A stretch of DNA of 13,705 bases, from assembly GCA_964499985.1 (NCBI GenBank), contig CAZCMX010000055.1, positions 1 to 13,705 of the forward strand. The letters run 5' to 3'. Numbering within the stretch: the first letter of the stretch is position 1; each line of letters opens with the position of its first letter. This DNA is from UBA5734 sp964499985 (GTDB lineage: Bacteria > Bacillota > Clostridia > Saccharofermentanales > UBA5734). Below are positions 1 through 7,583 of this stretch, piece after piece. The position numbers were made by a program, and so were the translations under genes. Below the pieces are notes generated by a model. That model made no database searches, had not been told where the DNA came from, and saw only the letters and a program-made list of their open reading frames with translations.

Positions 1-155
1 TGGAAAACATCTGGGGCTTTGATTATTTTGGCGAATCACGCACCGTCGATGTCCACATCAAGCGCATCCGGGAGAAGCTCGAAGAAACCGGTGAGCATCC
101 AAATTGGCAGATCAAGACGGTCTGGGGTGTCGGCTACAAATTTGAACTCTTTTAG
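1..155 (+). CDS. Response regulator, OmpR/PhoB family, C-terminal fragment (5' end outside window)
   Basis: The reading frame is open from the left edge (first full codon at 3) to a TAG at 153-155, giving the last 50 residues of a protein. They form the end of a winged-helix DNA-binding domain of the OmpR/PhoB type: a W-G-F-D-Y turn, then T-V-D-V-H-I-K-R-I-R-E-K-L (the recognition helix), then the wing with T-V-W-G-V-G-Y-K-F. The receiver domain lies outside the window. The histidine kinase gene starts 19 bp downstream, so the two are almost certainly a cognate two-component pair, with the kinase phosphorylating this regulator. Its target promoters cannot be read from the fragment, although a candidate direct-repeat site is present at 1700-1718. 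The family is clear; the exact subfamily is not. Confidence 0.93.
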   Translation, partial: ENIWGFDYFGESRTVDVHIKRIREKLEETGEHPNWQIKTVWGVGYKFELF

Positions 156-174
156 CTGAAGGCGTAAACCAAGC

Positions 175-1695
175 ATGTTTTGGCCGCGGCGCCTGATGAA
201 TTCCCTGTATGGCCGGACCATCCTCCAGCTGGCGATGGCGATTTTGATTGTCTTTTCCCTGACCGGCGTCGTTTATTACAGCATTGTCACGACAGCCAGT
301 GCCCGCCAGCAGTCGAGCCAGCTCCTGGCCAGCACGCGGGCCATTGCCGAAATGGCCGGCCCTGCTTTCAATGCCAGCCAGGGCCAAATCACGAGCTCGA
401 CGGTCATCAGCTACCTCAATTTCACGGCCCGCTCGACCGGCGCCCTGGTCTGGGTGATCGACCGCAATGGCAAGCTGGTCTATACCACCAGCGTTCCCGC
501 GACAATTACCAGCCGGTTTGAGACCAGCGACAAGGAGATGATCCTGCCTGCGGCCTATCGCGGCGGCTCAGTCCTGGGCAAATCTGGCCTAGCCTCGATT
601 GGCGATTTCCGGGGCCTGTTCCGCAGCACGGGACAACGCTGGATCAGTACAGTTGTTCCGCTGCCATCCCCCACAGGTGCCTATATCGGAGAGATCCAGC
701 TACACCGGCCGGTTGTCACGGAAAGCTTCAACAGCTTCCTGATGACCAATAGCCTTTTGTTTTCCATGGTGGTCGCTTTTTTCCTGGCCTTGCTTTTCCT
801 CGGCCTTCTGTCCCGCAATATCACCCGGCCGATCCGGCTTTTAGCCAGGACGGCCGACCAGGTCTACCGGGGTGACCTGTCCGCCCGAGTCGTCCTGCCA
901 GGCCTGGCGGGTCCGGACAAGCCGCGCCAGCGGGCGCTGGTCACCGATGACCTGATGGTCCTGGTCGAGACCATGAATTCCATGATCGAGAAGCTCGAGC
1001 ATCAGGAGCGGAGTCGGCGCGATTTCATCTCCAGTGTCACCCATGACTTGCGTACACCATTGACCTCCGTCCGAGGCTTTGTCGAAGGGATCCTGGATGG
1101 CACGGTGCCAGCTGAAAAAACCGCCGTATACCTCGAAATCGTCAAGCAGGAAGTCCTGCGCCTGCAAAACCTCGTCCAGACATTGTCTGAGGCCAGCCGC
1201 TATGACAGTGGGACGTTCCAGGTCGAGGAACGGTCCTTCGACATCAATGCCGTGATCCGCGAGGATGTCTATGGTCTCGAGTCGCTGCTCAATGAAAAAT
1301 CAATCAGTGTCCAGAGTGAATTCGACGAGTCTGAGCCTGGCCGCCTGCTTGTCGTCGGTGATCGTGAGTCGATCAGCCGGGTGGTCTACAACATCATTTC
1401 CAATGCGATCCGGTTCTGCCCGCCTGAGGGCGTGATCGCACTGTCCACCCGGCGGATCAAAGGCAGCCACCAGGTCGAAGTCGTCATCGAGGACAGTGGC
1501 CCCGGGGTCGATGAAAAGGACCGTCCCTATATTTTTGACCGGTTCTACACGGCAGAGCGCAGCCGCACCAGTAAAAGCTCCGGACTTGGCCTGTTCATTT
1601 GCCGGACCATCCTTGCCGCCCATGGCCAGCGCATTGCCGTGACCGACAGCGATCTTGGCGGGGCGCGCTTCAGCTTCACGCTTAAATCGCCGTAA
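175..1695 (+). CDS. Membrane sensor histidine kinase (HAMP-HisKA-HATPase), partner of the upstream regulator
   Basis: The 506-residue protein is a standard transmembrane sensor kinase. A first membrane helix lies at about residues 13-36, an extracytoplasmic sensing domain at about 37-188, a second helix at about 190-212 and a HAMP linker at about 213-272. The HisKA dimerisation domain has the phospho-accepting H290 in S-V-T-H-D-L-R-T-P-L. The ATP-binding domain has the N box (N406-N410), G1 box D-S-G-P-G (440-444), F box F-D-R-F-Y (454-458) and G2 box S-G-L-G-L (469-473). All motifs expected for activity are present. By family function it autophosphorylates and passes the phosphate to the response regulator encoded just upstream. 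The extracytoplasmic domain is not one I can assign to a signal. The ATG at 175 has only a weak GAAGG 12 nt upstream; an ATG at 196 is the alternative and would still keep the first membrane helix. The HtrA-like gene next door suggests an envelope-stress role, but that is inference. Confidence 0.95.
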   Translation: MFWPRRLMNSLYGRTILQLAMAILIVFSLTGVVYYSIVTTASARQQSSQLLASTRAIAEMAGPAFNASQGQITSSTVISYLNFTARSTGALVWVIDRNGKLVYTTSVPATITSRFETSDKEMILPAAYRGGSVLGKSGLASIGDFRGLFRSTGQRWISTVVPLPSPTGAYIGEIQLHRPVVTESFNSFLMTNSLLFSMVVAFFLALLFLGLLSRNITRPIRLLARTADQVYRGDLSARVVLPGLAGPDKPRQRALVTDDLMVLVETMNSMIEKLEHQERSRRDFISSVTHDLRTPLTSVRGFVEGILDGTVPAEKTAVYLEIVKQEVLRLQNLVQTLSEASRYDSGTFQVEERSFDINAVIREDVYGLESLLNEKSISVQSEFDESEPGRLLVVGDRESISRVVYNIISNAIRFCPPEGVIALSTRRIKGSHQVEVVIEDSGPGVDEKDRPYIFDRFYTAERSRTSKSSGLGLFICRTILAAHGQRIAVTDSDLGGARFSFTLKSP

Positions 1696-1699
1696 ACTG

Positions 1700-1731
1700 T
1701 TCATATCCCATTCATTTCTATCGAATAAAAT
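1700..1731 (+). promoter_or_regulatory. Candidate promoter with 11-bp-spaced direct repeat (possible OmpR-type operator)
   Basis: The 84-bp gap between the kinase stop and the GTG of the HtrA-like gene holds TTCATATC (1700-1707) and TTCATTTC (1711-1718). These match at 7 of 8 bases, in direct orientation, exactly 11 bp apart. A -10-like TAAAAT follows at 1726-1731, so the repeat covers the -35 position, where there is no good -35 box. Direct repeats about one helical turn apart are how many OmpR/PhoB regulators bind, and activator-dependent promoters often lack a -35. The neighbouring regulator is the natural candidate. With only two half-sites and no second promoter to compare, this is a suggestion. 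Confidence 0.35.
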
Positions 1732-1779
1732 AGATGTGCCTGCCCTTTGAACCGACAGAACTTTGACGGAGGAAAATGC

Positions 1780-3063
1780 GTGACTGTTCTGAATCCCCGC
1801 ACGTTAAGCTATGCCGCATTCGGCGTTTTCACAGCCGTCCTGGCTTCCTTGCTGACCTCCTGGCTCTATGCATCAGGTCCCGCTGCCGAACCGGTTCCAA
1901 CCGCTACTGAGCCTGTCCAGGAGACCACGACCGCCCAGACCAGCCAGTCGGTCCTGGCCTTGCCCAGGCCGAGCGTCATGGCTACGACTGCTACGGTCAG
2001 CCCAAGCACGGCCATTGAAGAAGCACCCCGGTCATTGCTTGCCCCCGAGATCCTGGGCGACAATGCCAAGGAACAGATTGCCCTCCTGACCGAGGGTCGC
2101 CTGGTCGAGGCTCTCTATGAGCAAGTGGCACCGAGTGTCGTTGGCATCCAGGTTGAAGCGCAGTCCGACACGTCGACCACCCTGCTGACGGACAGCGGAT
2201 CCGGCATCATCTATTCGGCAGCAGGGGAGATCCTGACCTCTGCCGATCTGCTGCAGATCGCCCTTGACCGGTCTGGCAAGCTGCTCGAAAGCAGCCAGAT
2301 CCTGGTCCGCGTCCAGGGCGAAAACCGTCTGTTCGAGGCCTCGCTGTCCGGAATGGACCGGACGACCGGGATCGCTGTCCTGAGCATCGATCCGGGCCAG
2401 ACCGAGCTGGTGCCGGCCCGTTTCAACCGCCTGGACGCCCCGCGGATCGGCCAGCTGGTTTTTTTCCTCAGCTTCCCGGATGACATGGTCAGCGAGGGTT
2501 GCCTGACCAGCGGCCTGGTCACGGCCAGACACCAGCCCGTCCTGCTCGAGAATGGCACTTCGGTCGAAATGGTCCGTTCCAATGCGCCGATCCTGGCCAG
2601 CGGCCAGGGGGGGCCCTTGCTCAACCTGGCTGGTGAAGTCATAGCCATGGCCAATACCAGCCAGCTGTCAGAAACCTATGAAAGCCTCAGCTATGCCATC
2701 GAGACGCCGACCATTATCGATGTCGCCGAAAGCCTCCTCGGTGATCCGCCTGCGGCAGGTCAGCCCTGGCTGGGCATCGCCGTGCTCAAGGATGAGAGCT
2801 TTGCCGAGCTCCAGGAGCTGTACAAGTTCCCGGACGGCCTATATGTCAGCCATGTCATCACCGATAGCCCGGCTTATCTTGCAGATATCCGCCGTGGTGA
2901 TATCATTACTTCAGTCAATGAAGAGCCTGTGCGGCTGCATCAGAGCCTGTCATCGATCCTGGCCCAGCATGAGCCTGGCGACCAGCTCGTCCTGGGCATC
3001 TACCGCCGCTCAGACAAACAGACGCATGCCATCAAAGTCTACCTGAAGGAAACCAATGACTGA
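1780..3063 (+). CDS. Membrane-anchored HtrA/DegP-like protein with PDZ domain, catalytic triad missing (pseudoprotease)
   Basis: The start is GTG 1780, seven nt after GGAGG (1768-1772); an in-frame TTG at 1747 has no such signal. The 427-residue product has a short N-terminus, one hydrophobic anchor (about residues 9-31), a Ser/Thr/Pro/Ala-rich linker to about 85, a trypsin-like domain of HtrA type (about 105-320) and one C-terminal PDZ domain (about 329-424). The HtrA framework is recognisable: G-S-G-I-I-Y-S-A-A-G-E-I-L-T, then G-I-A-V-L-S-I, then G-G-P-L-L-N-L-A-G-E-V-I-A. Every catalytic position is changed. The T-N-x-H-V histidine site reads T-S-A-D-L (D156 in place of His), the T-D-L-A-V aspartate site reads T-G-I-A-V (G197), and the G-N-S-G-G-P serine site reads S-G-Q-G-G-P (Q276). 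The reading frame is intact, so this looks like a maintained non-catalytic protein, perhaps a peptide-sensing or scaffold partner of the two-component system. Its stop overlaps nth by 8 nt. The fold is confident; the role is unknown. Confidence 0.9.
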   Translation: MTVLNPRTLSYAAFGVFTAVLASLLTSWLYASGPAAEPVPTATEPVQETTTAQTSQSVLALPRPSVMATTATVSPSTAIEEAPRSLLAPEILGDNAKEQIALLTEGRLVEALYEQVAPSVVGIQVEAQSDTSTTLLTDSGSGIIYSAAGEILTSADLLQIALDRSGKLLESSQILVRVQGENRLFEASLSGMDRTTGIAVLSIDPGQTELVPARFNRLDAPRIGQLVFFLSFPDDMVSEGCLTSGLVTARHQPVLLENGTSVEMVRSNAPILASGQGGPLLNLAGEVIAMANTSQLSETYESLSYAIETPTIIDVAESLLGDPPAAGQPWLGIAVLKDESFAELQELYKFPDGLYVSHVITDSPAYLADIRRGDIITSVNEEPVRLHQSLSSILAQHEPGDQLVLGIYRRSDKQTHAIKVYLKETND

Positions 3064-3688
3064 AAGAGAACGTGCTGCAGCCATCGTTGCAGCCCTGGAG
3101 GCCCAGTACCCCGACGCCCTGTGTACGCTGGATTACCGCTCTGCCCACGAATTGCTGGTTGGCGCGATCCTGGCTGCCCAGTGCACCGACCAGAGAGTCA
3201 ACCTCATCACCCCGGCCCTGTTCGAGCGCTATCCGACGCCACAGGCCTTTGCCGAGGCTGAGCCGTCTGAACTCGAAGCCATGATCCGCTCCTGCGGCCT
3301 GTTCCGCAATAAAGCCAAAGCGATCAAGGCTGCCTGCACCACGCTGGTCCAGCTGCATGACGGCCAGATGCCCGATACCCTGGAACAATTGATCCGCCTG
3401 CCCGGCGTTGGCCGCAAGATCGCCAACCTGATCCTGGGCGACTGGTTTGGCCGCCAGGCCGTGGTTGTAGATACCCACTGTGCCCGGATTTCCCGCCTGC
3501 TCGGCCTGACCGGCCAAACAGACCCGGCAGCCATCGAACGGGAGCTTGCCGCTGTTTTGCCGCCGGACAAGCAGACCGCCTATGGCCACCTCGTCGTGGC
3601 CCATGGCCGGGAAATCTGCATCGCCCGCCGGCCGCTATGCGGCCAATGCCCGCTGAAGTCCCTGTGTCACCATGGCCGGACTGCTTGA
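3056..3688 (+). CDS. nth: Endonuclease III (DNA glycosylase/AP lyase)
   Basis: The 210-residue protein is a full-length endonuclease III, the base-excision repair enzyme that removes oxidised pyrimidines and cuts the strand at the abasic site. The helix-hairpin-helix L-P-G-V-G-R-K-I-A lies at 115-123 and carries the catalytic lysine K121. The catalytic aspartate is D139 in V-V-D-T-H-C-A-R. The C-terminal [4Fe-4S] ligands have the full C-x6-C-x2-C-x5-C spacing (C188, C195, C198, C204). All positions are one greater than in the E. coli enzyme. The ATG at 3056 follows AAGGA (3046-3050) and overlaps the end of the HtrA-like gene by 8 nt. The 3' end overlaps recG by 17 nt. The overlaps suggest one mRNA with coupled translation. 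Confidence 0.97.
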   Translation: MTERERAAAIVAALEAQYPDALCTLDYRSAHELLVGAILAAQCTDQRVNLITPALFERYPTPQAFAEAEPSELEAMIRSCGLFRNKAKAIKAACTTLVQLHDGQMPDTLEQLIRLPGVGRKIANLILGDWFGRQAVVVDTHCARISRLLGLTGQTDPAAIERELAAVLPPDKQTAYGHLVVAHGREICIARRPLCGQCPLKSLCHHGRTA

Positions 3689-5750
3689 AACCCCGGTCAC
3701 AGCCATCCATGGTGTAGCCGGCAAGCGCGCCGCCCTGCTGGCCCGGCTCGGCATCATGACCTGGTATGACCTGGTCAGCTGGTATCCCCGCGATTTCCAG
3801 GACTGGAGCCAGGACCTCAAGATTTCCCAACTCGAGGATGGCAAGGAGCAGTCCTTCGTCGCGACCTTCCATGGCAAGCTCCAGTCGCACCGCAAGGGCC
3901 GCCTGACCATCCTGCGCGGCGTTTTCCGCGATGAATCGGGCGCCATCCGCGCGGTCTGGTTCAACCAGCCCTGGCTGGCAGACCGCCTGGTATCCGGCCA
4001 GTCGTACCGCCTTTTTGGCAAGGTCAAGCGCGACGGTGGCCAGTTTGCAATCCAGAGTCCGGCCTTTGAAACCGCTGAACCGGACAGCTCAGGCCGGATC
4101 CGGCCCATTTATCCCTTGACGGAGGGGCTGTCCCAGGGCATCCTCAGAAGCCTGATCGTACCCTTGCTGCCCAAGGTCATCAGCCATCTGCCGGAATCCT
4201 TGCCAGACTGGATCCGGCGCGACTATCACCTGTGTGCCATCGACTTTGCCCTCTCCCGGATCCACCAGCCGTCAAGCCTCGACGAAGCAGCCCTTTGCCG
4301 CGAGCGTCTGGCCTTTGAAGAGCTGTTCCTGCTCCAGACCGGTCTGTTCCTGCTGCGCCGGGCGCGCCAGAACAGCCAGGCTGCCTGGCCTGTGGATCCA
4401 ACGCCTGAGGCCCTGGCTGCGGTGAGCCAGGTCGAGGCCAGCCTGCCCTTCCAGCTGACATCTGCCCAACAAGGGGCACTGGCCGATATCCGCAGGGATT
4501 TGCGCCGCGACCAGCCGATGAATCGCCTGGTCCAAGGTGATGTCGGTTCTGGTAAAACCGTCGTCGCTGCCCTGGCCATGCTCGAAACCTGCCTGAGTGG
4601 CTCACAGGCCGTCCTGATGGCTCCGACAGCCATCCTGGCGGCCCAGCATGCCAGAACCCTGGCCCAGCTGCTGGCCGCCAGTGGCCAGCCGGTCGCCCTT
4701 TTGACCGGGGCAACGCCGGCTGCAGAACGAAAGCGCATCCTGGCAGGCATCGCGGACGGTTCCATCCGTCTGCTGGTGGGCACCCATGCGGTCATCGAGG
4801 ACAAGGTCAGATTCCAGAGACTGGCCCTGACCATCACCGATGAGCAGCACCGGTTTGGGGTCAGGCAGCGGTTCCGCCTCAACCGCAACCAGGAGGAGCG
4901 CAGCATCGTCCCCCATGTCCTGGTCATGTCCGCGACGCCGATCCCCCGCACCCTGGCCCTGATTCTCTATGGCGACCTTGACATGTCGGTGATTGACCAG
5001 CTGCCCAGTGGCCGCGAGCCAATCGCGACCTATACCGCGCGCAGTGGCGACCGGAGCAGGGTGGAAGACCTGGTGCGCCGCCAGATTCTGGCCGGCCGGC
5101 AGGCTTATGTGGTCTGCCCGATGATCGAGGAGCAGGCCTCGCTTGATCTCGAATCCGCCATAGCGACCTACAATCGGCTGGCGCAGGAGGTCTACCCAGA
5201 CTTGGGCGTAGGCCTTTTGCATGGTGCGCTCAAGCCGGTTGCCAAGGATGCCGTGATGGCCGACTTTTCCAGTGGCAAGACCCAGATCCTGGTCAGTACA
5301 ACCGTCATCGAGGTCGGGGTTGACAATCCAAATGCCACCCTGATGATCATCGAAAATGCCGAACGATTCGGCCTGTCCCAGCTGCATCAGCTGCGTGGCC
5401 GGATCGGGCGCGGCTCGCACAAGTCCTATTGCATCCTGATGAGTGACACTGATGAAGAACTGGCGCGGCAGCGCCTGCGCACCCTGTGCCAGACGACGGA
5501 TGGCTTTGAGATCGCCAGAAAGGACCTCGAGCTGCGCGGCCCCGGCGATTTTTTCGGAACCCGCCAGCATGGCCTGCCAGCACTCAGGCTGGCTAATCTC
5601 TATCGCGACCGGGAATTGCTTGACAAAGCCCAGGCTGCTGCCCAGACTTTGTTTGCACGGGATCCGGATTTGCAGCTGCCTGAGCATCAGGGCCTGGTGC
5701 GGGCCATCGAACGCCAGTTCGGCGCCGCCTTGCCGCAAATCCAGCTCTAG
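3672..5750 (+). CDS. recG: ATP-dependent DNA helicase RecG
   Basis: The 692-residue protein matches RecG in length and architecture. RecG remodels stalled replication forks and Holliday junctions. The N-terminal wedge/OB domain spans about 1-240, with a helix-hairpin-helix-like start (G-V-A-G-K-R-A-A-L-L, 14-23) and the OB strand region near 60-130. Two helicase domains follow: Walker A G-D-V-G-S-G-K-T (289-296), the D-E-Q-H box (390-393), motif III S-A-T-P-I-P-R-T (420-427), and motif VI Q-L-R-G-R-I-G-R-G (573-581). The translocation motif region with L-E-L-R-G-P-G-D-F-F-G-T lies at about 619-630. All helicase motifs are intact. The ATG at 3672 lies inside the end of nth (17-nt overlap) and has only a weak ribosome binding site, consistent with translational coupling. 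The recG-rsmD-coaD order that follows is common in Bacillota. Confidence 0.97.
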   Translation: MAGLLETPVTAIHGVAGKRAALLARLGIMTWYDLVSWYPRDFQDWSQDLKISQLEDGKEQSFVATFHGKLQSHRKGRLTILRGVFRDESGAIRAVWFNQPWLADRLVSGQSYRLFGKVKRDGGQFAIQSPAFETAEPDSSGRIRPIYPLTEGLSQGILRSLIVPLLPKVISHLPESLPDWIRRDYHLCAIDFALSRIHQPSSLDEAALCRERLAFEELFLLQTGLFLLRRARQNSQAAWPVDPTPEALAAVSQVEASLPFQLTSAQQGALADIRRDLRRDQPMNRLVQGDVGSGKTVVAALAMLETCLSGSQAVLMAPTAILAAQHARTLAQLLAASGQPVALLTGATPAAERKRILAGIADGSIRLLVGTHAVIEDKVRFQRLALTITDEQHRFGVRQRFRLNRNQEERSIVPHVLVMSATPIPRTLALILYGDLDMSVIDQLPSGREPIATYTARSGDRSRVEDLVRRQILAGRQAYVVCPMIEEQASLDLESAIATYNRLAQEVYPDLGVGLLHGALKPVAKDAVMADFSSGKTQILVSTTVIEVGVDNPNATLMIIENAERFGLSQLHQLRGRIGRGSHKSYCILMSDTDEELARQRLRTLCQTTDGFEIARKDLELRGPGDFFGTRQHGLPALRLANLYRDRELLDKAQAAAQTLFARDPDLQLPEHQGLVRAIERQFGAALPQIQL

Positions 5751-5830
5751 GCCAGACCCGGCCAGACTTGACCTTTGCTGACCCCTCATATCCAGACCAA
5801 ACAGGCCAGAACCCAAGGAGGACCTGTCCA

Positions 5831-6382
5831 TTGCCCAGAATCATCAGCGGCCGCGCCGGCGGCATCCCGCTCATTGCCCCCAAAGGCCAGGATACCCGGC
5901 CAACAGCAGACAAAACCAAGGAAGCCCTGTTTTCGATCCTGGCACCGCTGCTGCCTGACTGCACGTTTCTCGACCTGTACGCCGGAACTGGCCAGATCGG
6001 CCTGGAGGCGGCCAGCCGGGGCGCCAGGGCGGTTGTCCTGGTCGAACAGTCCCGGGCCAGCCTGAAGGCCATGGCCGCCAACCTGGACAAAACCCGGCTG
6101 GCCGATGTCACCCAAATCCAGCCTGGCTCCGTCTTTGCTGCGGTGCGCCAGCTGCAGGCAGGCGGCCAGACCTTCGACCTGATCTTTCTCGACCCGCCAT
6201 ATCGCCAGGCCATCAGCGATTTCGAGCGCCTGGGCCCGGACCTGGTCCGCTTGCTGGCCCCCGGTGGCCGCATCATCCTCGAACACGATGCCAAATCCAG
6301 TGCCCCGGATTTTGTCACGCAATTGCAACGTCTGAGAAGTTGTCAGTATGGGACGGCCATGCTATCCTTTTATCAAGTCTGA
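5831..6382 (+). CDS. rsmD: 16S rRNA (guanine(966)-N2)-methyltransferase RsmD
   Basis: The chosen start is TTG 5831, nine nt after a perfect AAGGAGG (5815-5821). It gives 183 residues beginning M-P-R-I-I-S-G, the usual RsmD N-terminus. An in-frame TTG at 5768 would add 21 residues unlike the family. RsmD is an S-adenosylmethionine-dependent enzyme that methylates G966 of 16S rRNA during small-subunit assembly. Visible motifs are T-R-P-T-A-D-K-T-K-E-A-L-F (22-34), the SAM-binding loop L-D-L-Y-A-G-T-G (48-54), the acidic end of strand 2 (V-E-Q, 71-73) and the catalytic D-P-P-Y (121-124). Placement between recG and coaD matches the gene order seen in many Bacillota. The family assignment is secure; the target base is inferred from the family. 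Confidence 0.95.
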   Translation: MPRIISGRAGGIPLIAPKGQDTRPTADKTKEALFSILAPLLPDCTFLDLYAGTGQIGLEAASRGARAVVLVEQSRASLKAMAANLDKTRLADVTQIQPGSVFAAVRQLQAGGQTFDLIFLDPPYRQAISDFERLGPDLVRLLAPGGRIILEHDAKSSAPDFVTQLQRLRSCQYGTAMLSFYQV

Positions 6383-6395
6383 AAGCCACGGTGGA

Positions 6396-6426
6396 TCAGG
6401 CTTCCCCAGCGCCAAGCTGAGTTTTT
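6396..6426 (+). terminator. Weak candidate terminator/attenuator between rsmD and coaD
   Basis: An imperfect stem pairs TCA-G-GCTT (6396-6403, G bulged) with AAGCTGA (6414-6420) around a 10-nt loop and is followed by GTTTTT (6421-6426). The stem is short, so some read-through into coaD is expected. I see no clear promoter between it and coaD. Confidence 0.3.
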
Positions 6427-6454
6427 CCCAAGTAAGCCTAACCAGGGGAGACCG

Positions 6455-6958
6455 ATGACTGTTTTTATTTACCCGGGCAGTTTTGACCCCTTCACCAATG
6501 GTCATTTTGATATCGCGCGTCGTGCGGCTGGTCTTTGCGACCAGCTTTTTGTCGCTGTCATGGTCAATAGCCGGAAAAGGTACCATTTCTCTGCCGAGGA
6601 ACGGGTCGACATGGCCCGTCGCGTCCTCAAGGATATTCCGAATATCACGGTCGAGTCATACCATGGCCTGCTGGTTGATTTTTTTGCCGCCAAAAAGGCC
6701 CGCGCCGTCGTCCGCGGCCTCAGGAGTGAATCCGACTTCCGGTTTGAGGCGGAATTGGCCGCCGCCAACAAATTGCTTTTGCCTGCCTATGAAACCTGCC
6801 TGCTGCCCTGCCGGATCGACCTGGCCTTCAACAGCTCATCGATCGTCCGGGAAGTGGCCGCTTATGGAGGGGACATCACTCATATGGTTCCCCCGGTCCT
6901 GGCGCCCCTCATCATGGAGCGCCTGCGCAAGACTGACCCCCGGGACACTGGATCCTGA
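6455..6958 (+). CDS. coaD: Phosphopantetheine adenylyltransferase
   Basis: The 167-residue product is a bacterial-type phosphopantetheine adenylyltransferase. It transfers AMP from ATP to 4'-phosphopantetheine, giving dephospho-CoA in the penultimate step of coenzyme A synthesis in the cytosol. The N-terminus Y-P-G-S-F-D-P-F-T-N-G-H (6-17) carries the nucleotidyltransferase T-x-G-H motif with H17. V-R-G-L-R (86-90) is the conserved phosphate-contacting loop, and N-S-S-S-I-V-R-E (126-133) is the second signature. The length is slightly above the roughly 160 residues usual for the family because of a short polar C-terminal tail. The ATG at 6455 is preceded by AGGGGAG (6444-6450). It lies 72 bp after rsmD, the common neighbour. 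Confidence 0.97.
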   Translation: MTVFIYPGSFDPFTNGHFDIARRAAGLCDQLFVAVMVNSRKRYHFSAEERVDMARRVLKDIPNITVESYHGLLVDFFAAKKARAVVRGLRSESDFRFEAELAAANKLLLPAYETCLLPCRIDLAFNSSSIVREVAAYGGDITHMVPPVLAPLIMERLRKTDPRDTGS

Positions 6959-6987
6959 CTGCCTTCCTCTGGAGGAAACGACCTTTT

Positions 6988-7461
6988 ATGATCGATTCAT
7001 CTCATGCTGATTATGCCCGTAACCAGGACATCGAGTCCCTTTTGGAACGACTCGAGAGTCTCGTTATTTCGGCTCGCTCCGTACCGTTTTCCGACAATTG
7101 CATGGTCGACCGCGAGGAAATGCTGGTCCTGATCACCATGATCCGTGACGAATTGCCTGGTGAGCTCAAGCAGGCCAAATGGCTCCTCGAGCAGAACCGC
7201 CAGCTGATCGCCGAGGCACGAAAGGAAGCCGAAGCCATCATGCGCGACGCCGAATCCCGGATGTCCCGCATGATCGATGAACATGAGATCACTCAGAAGG
7301 CCCGTCTCCAGGCTGCCGACCTGCTGGAGAAATCCAACCAGGCTGCCCAGAAAATCCGGGCGGGTTCGATGGATTATGCCAGGAAACGCCTCACTGAAAT
7401 CGAGGACCAGCTCGGTGCCATGCTCGCCATGGTCCAGCGCAACAAAAAAGAGCTGATGTAG
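6988..7461 (+). CDS. Coiled-coil protein of unknown function following coaD
   Basis: The 157-residue protein is predominantly charged and helical. It has a short N-terminal part with a hydrophobic helix-like segment (I-E-S-L-L-E-R-L-E-S-L-V-I, 15-27). From about residue 56 onward there is a long amphipathic coiled coil rich in Glu, Lys, Gln and Ala (for example A-R-K-E-A-E-A-I-M-R-D-A-E-S-R-M, 77-92). No membrane segment, signal peptide, catalytic motif or Walker motif is visible. The coiled coil superficially resembles ATP synthase b subunits and DivIVA-like proteins, and such proteins after coaD in Clostridia tend to be labelled 'ATPase' or hypothetical; nothing here supports ATPase activity. 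GGAGG (6971-6975) precedes the ATG by 12 nt. It is the last gene of the rightward run, and the 7496-7531 stem-loop follows its stop by 34 bp. It is a real gene by codon use and ribosome binding site; its function is not known. Confidence 0.85.
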   Translation: MIDSSHADYARNQDIESLLERLESLVISARSVPFSDNCMVDREEMLVLITMIRDELPGELKQAKWLLEQNRQLIAEARKEAEAIMRDAESRMSRMIDEHEITQKARLQAADLLEKSNQAAQKIRAGSMDYARKRLTEIEDQLGAMLAMVQRNKKELM

Positions 7462-7495
7462 AACCGTACCAAACCAATGGACTGGCCCAGACAAG

Positions 7496-7531
7496 AAGGC
7501 CGCCGCGAGCATGATCTCGCGACGGCCTTTT
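7496..7531. terminator. Intrinsic terminator shared by the convergent coiled-coil gene and ilvE
   Basis: The arms AAGGCCGCCGCGAG (7496-7509) and CTCGCGACGGCCTT (7516-7529) pair at 13 of 14 positions around the 6-nt loop CATGAT, followed by TT on the plus strand (four T in a row, 7528-7531). On the minus strand the stem is followed by a TTCTTGT tract, weaker but usable. It sits between the ends of two converging genes (7461 and 7584), as expected for a bidirectional terminator. Confidence 0.85.
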
Positions 7532-7583
7532 ATAGAGCTCCCTATCATCTAAGGCGTCTTCAGACCCCTTTGGTCGCCTGGCC

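Noticed and set aside
1747..1779. Upstream TTG (1747) as the start of the HtrA-like gene
   Set aside because: No ribosome binding site precedes it, whereas GTG 1780 has GGAGG at ideal spacing; the extra 11 residues would also cover that site.
5768..5830. Upstream TTG (5768) as the start of rsmD
   Set aside because: TTG 5831 has a perfect AAGGAGG and yields the family's usual N-terminus; the extension is not RsmD-like.
4602..5831. Minus-strand open frame of about 409 codons opposite recG
   Set aside because: It is antisense to conserved RecG helicase motifs and its product has no recognisable domain; it is a codon-bias shadow.
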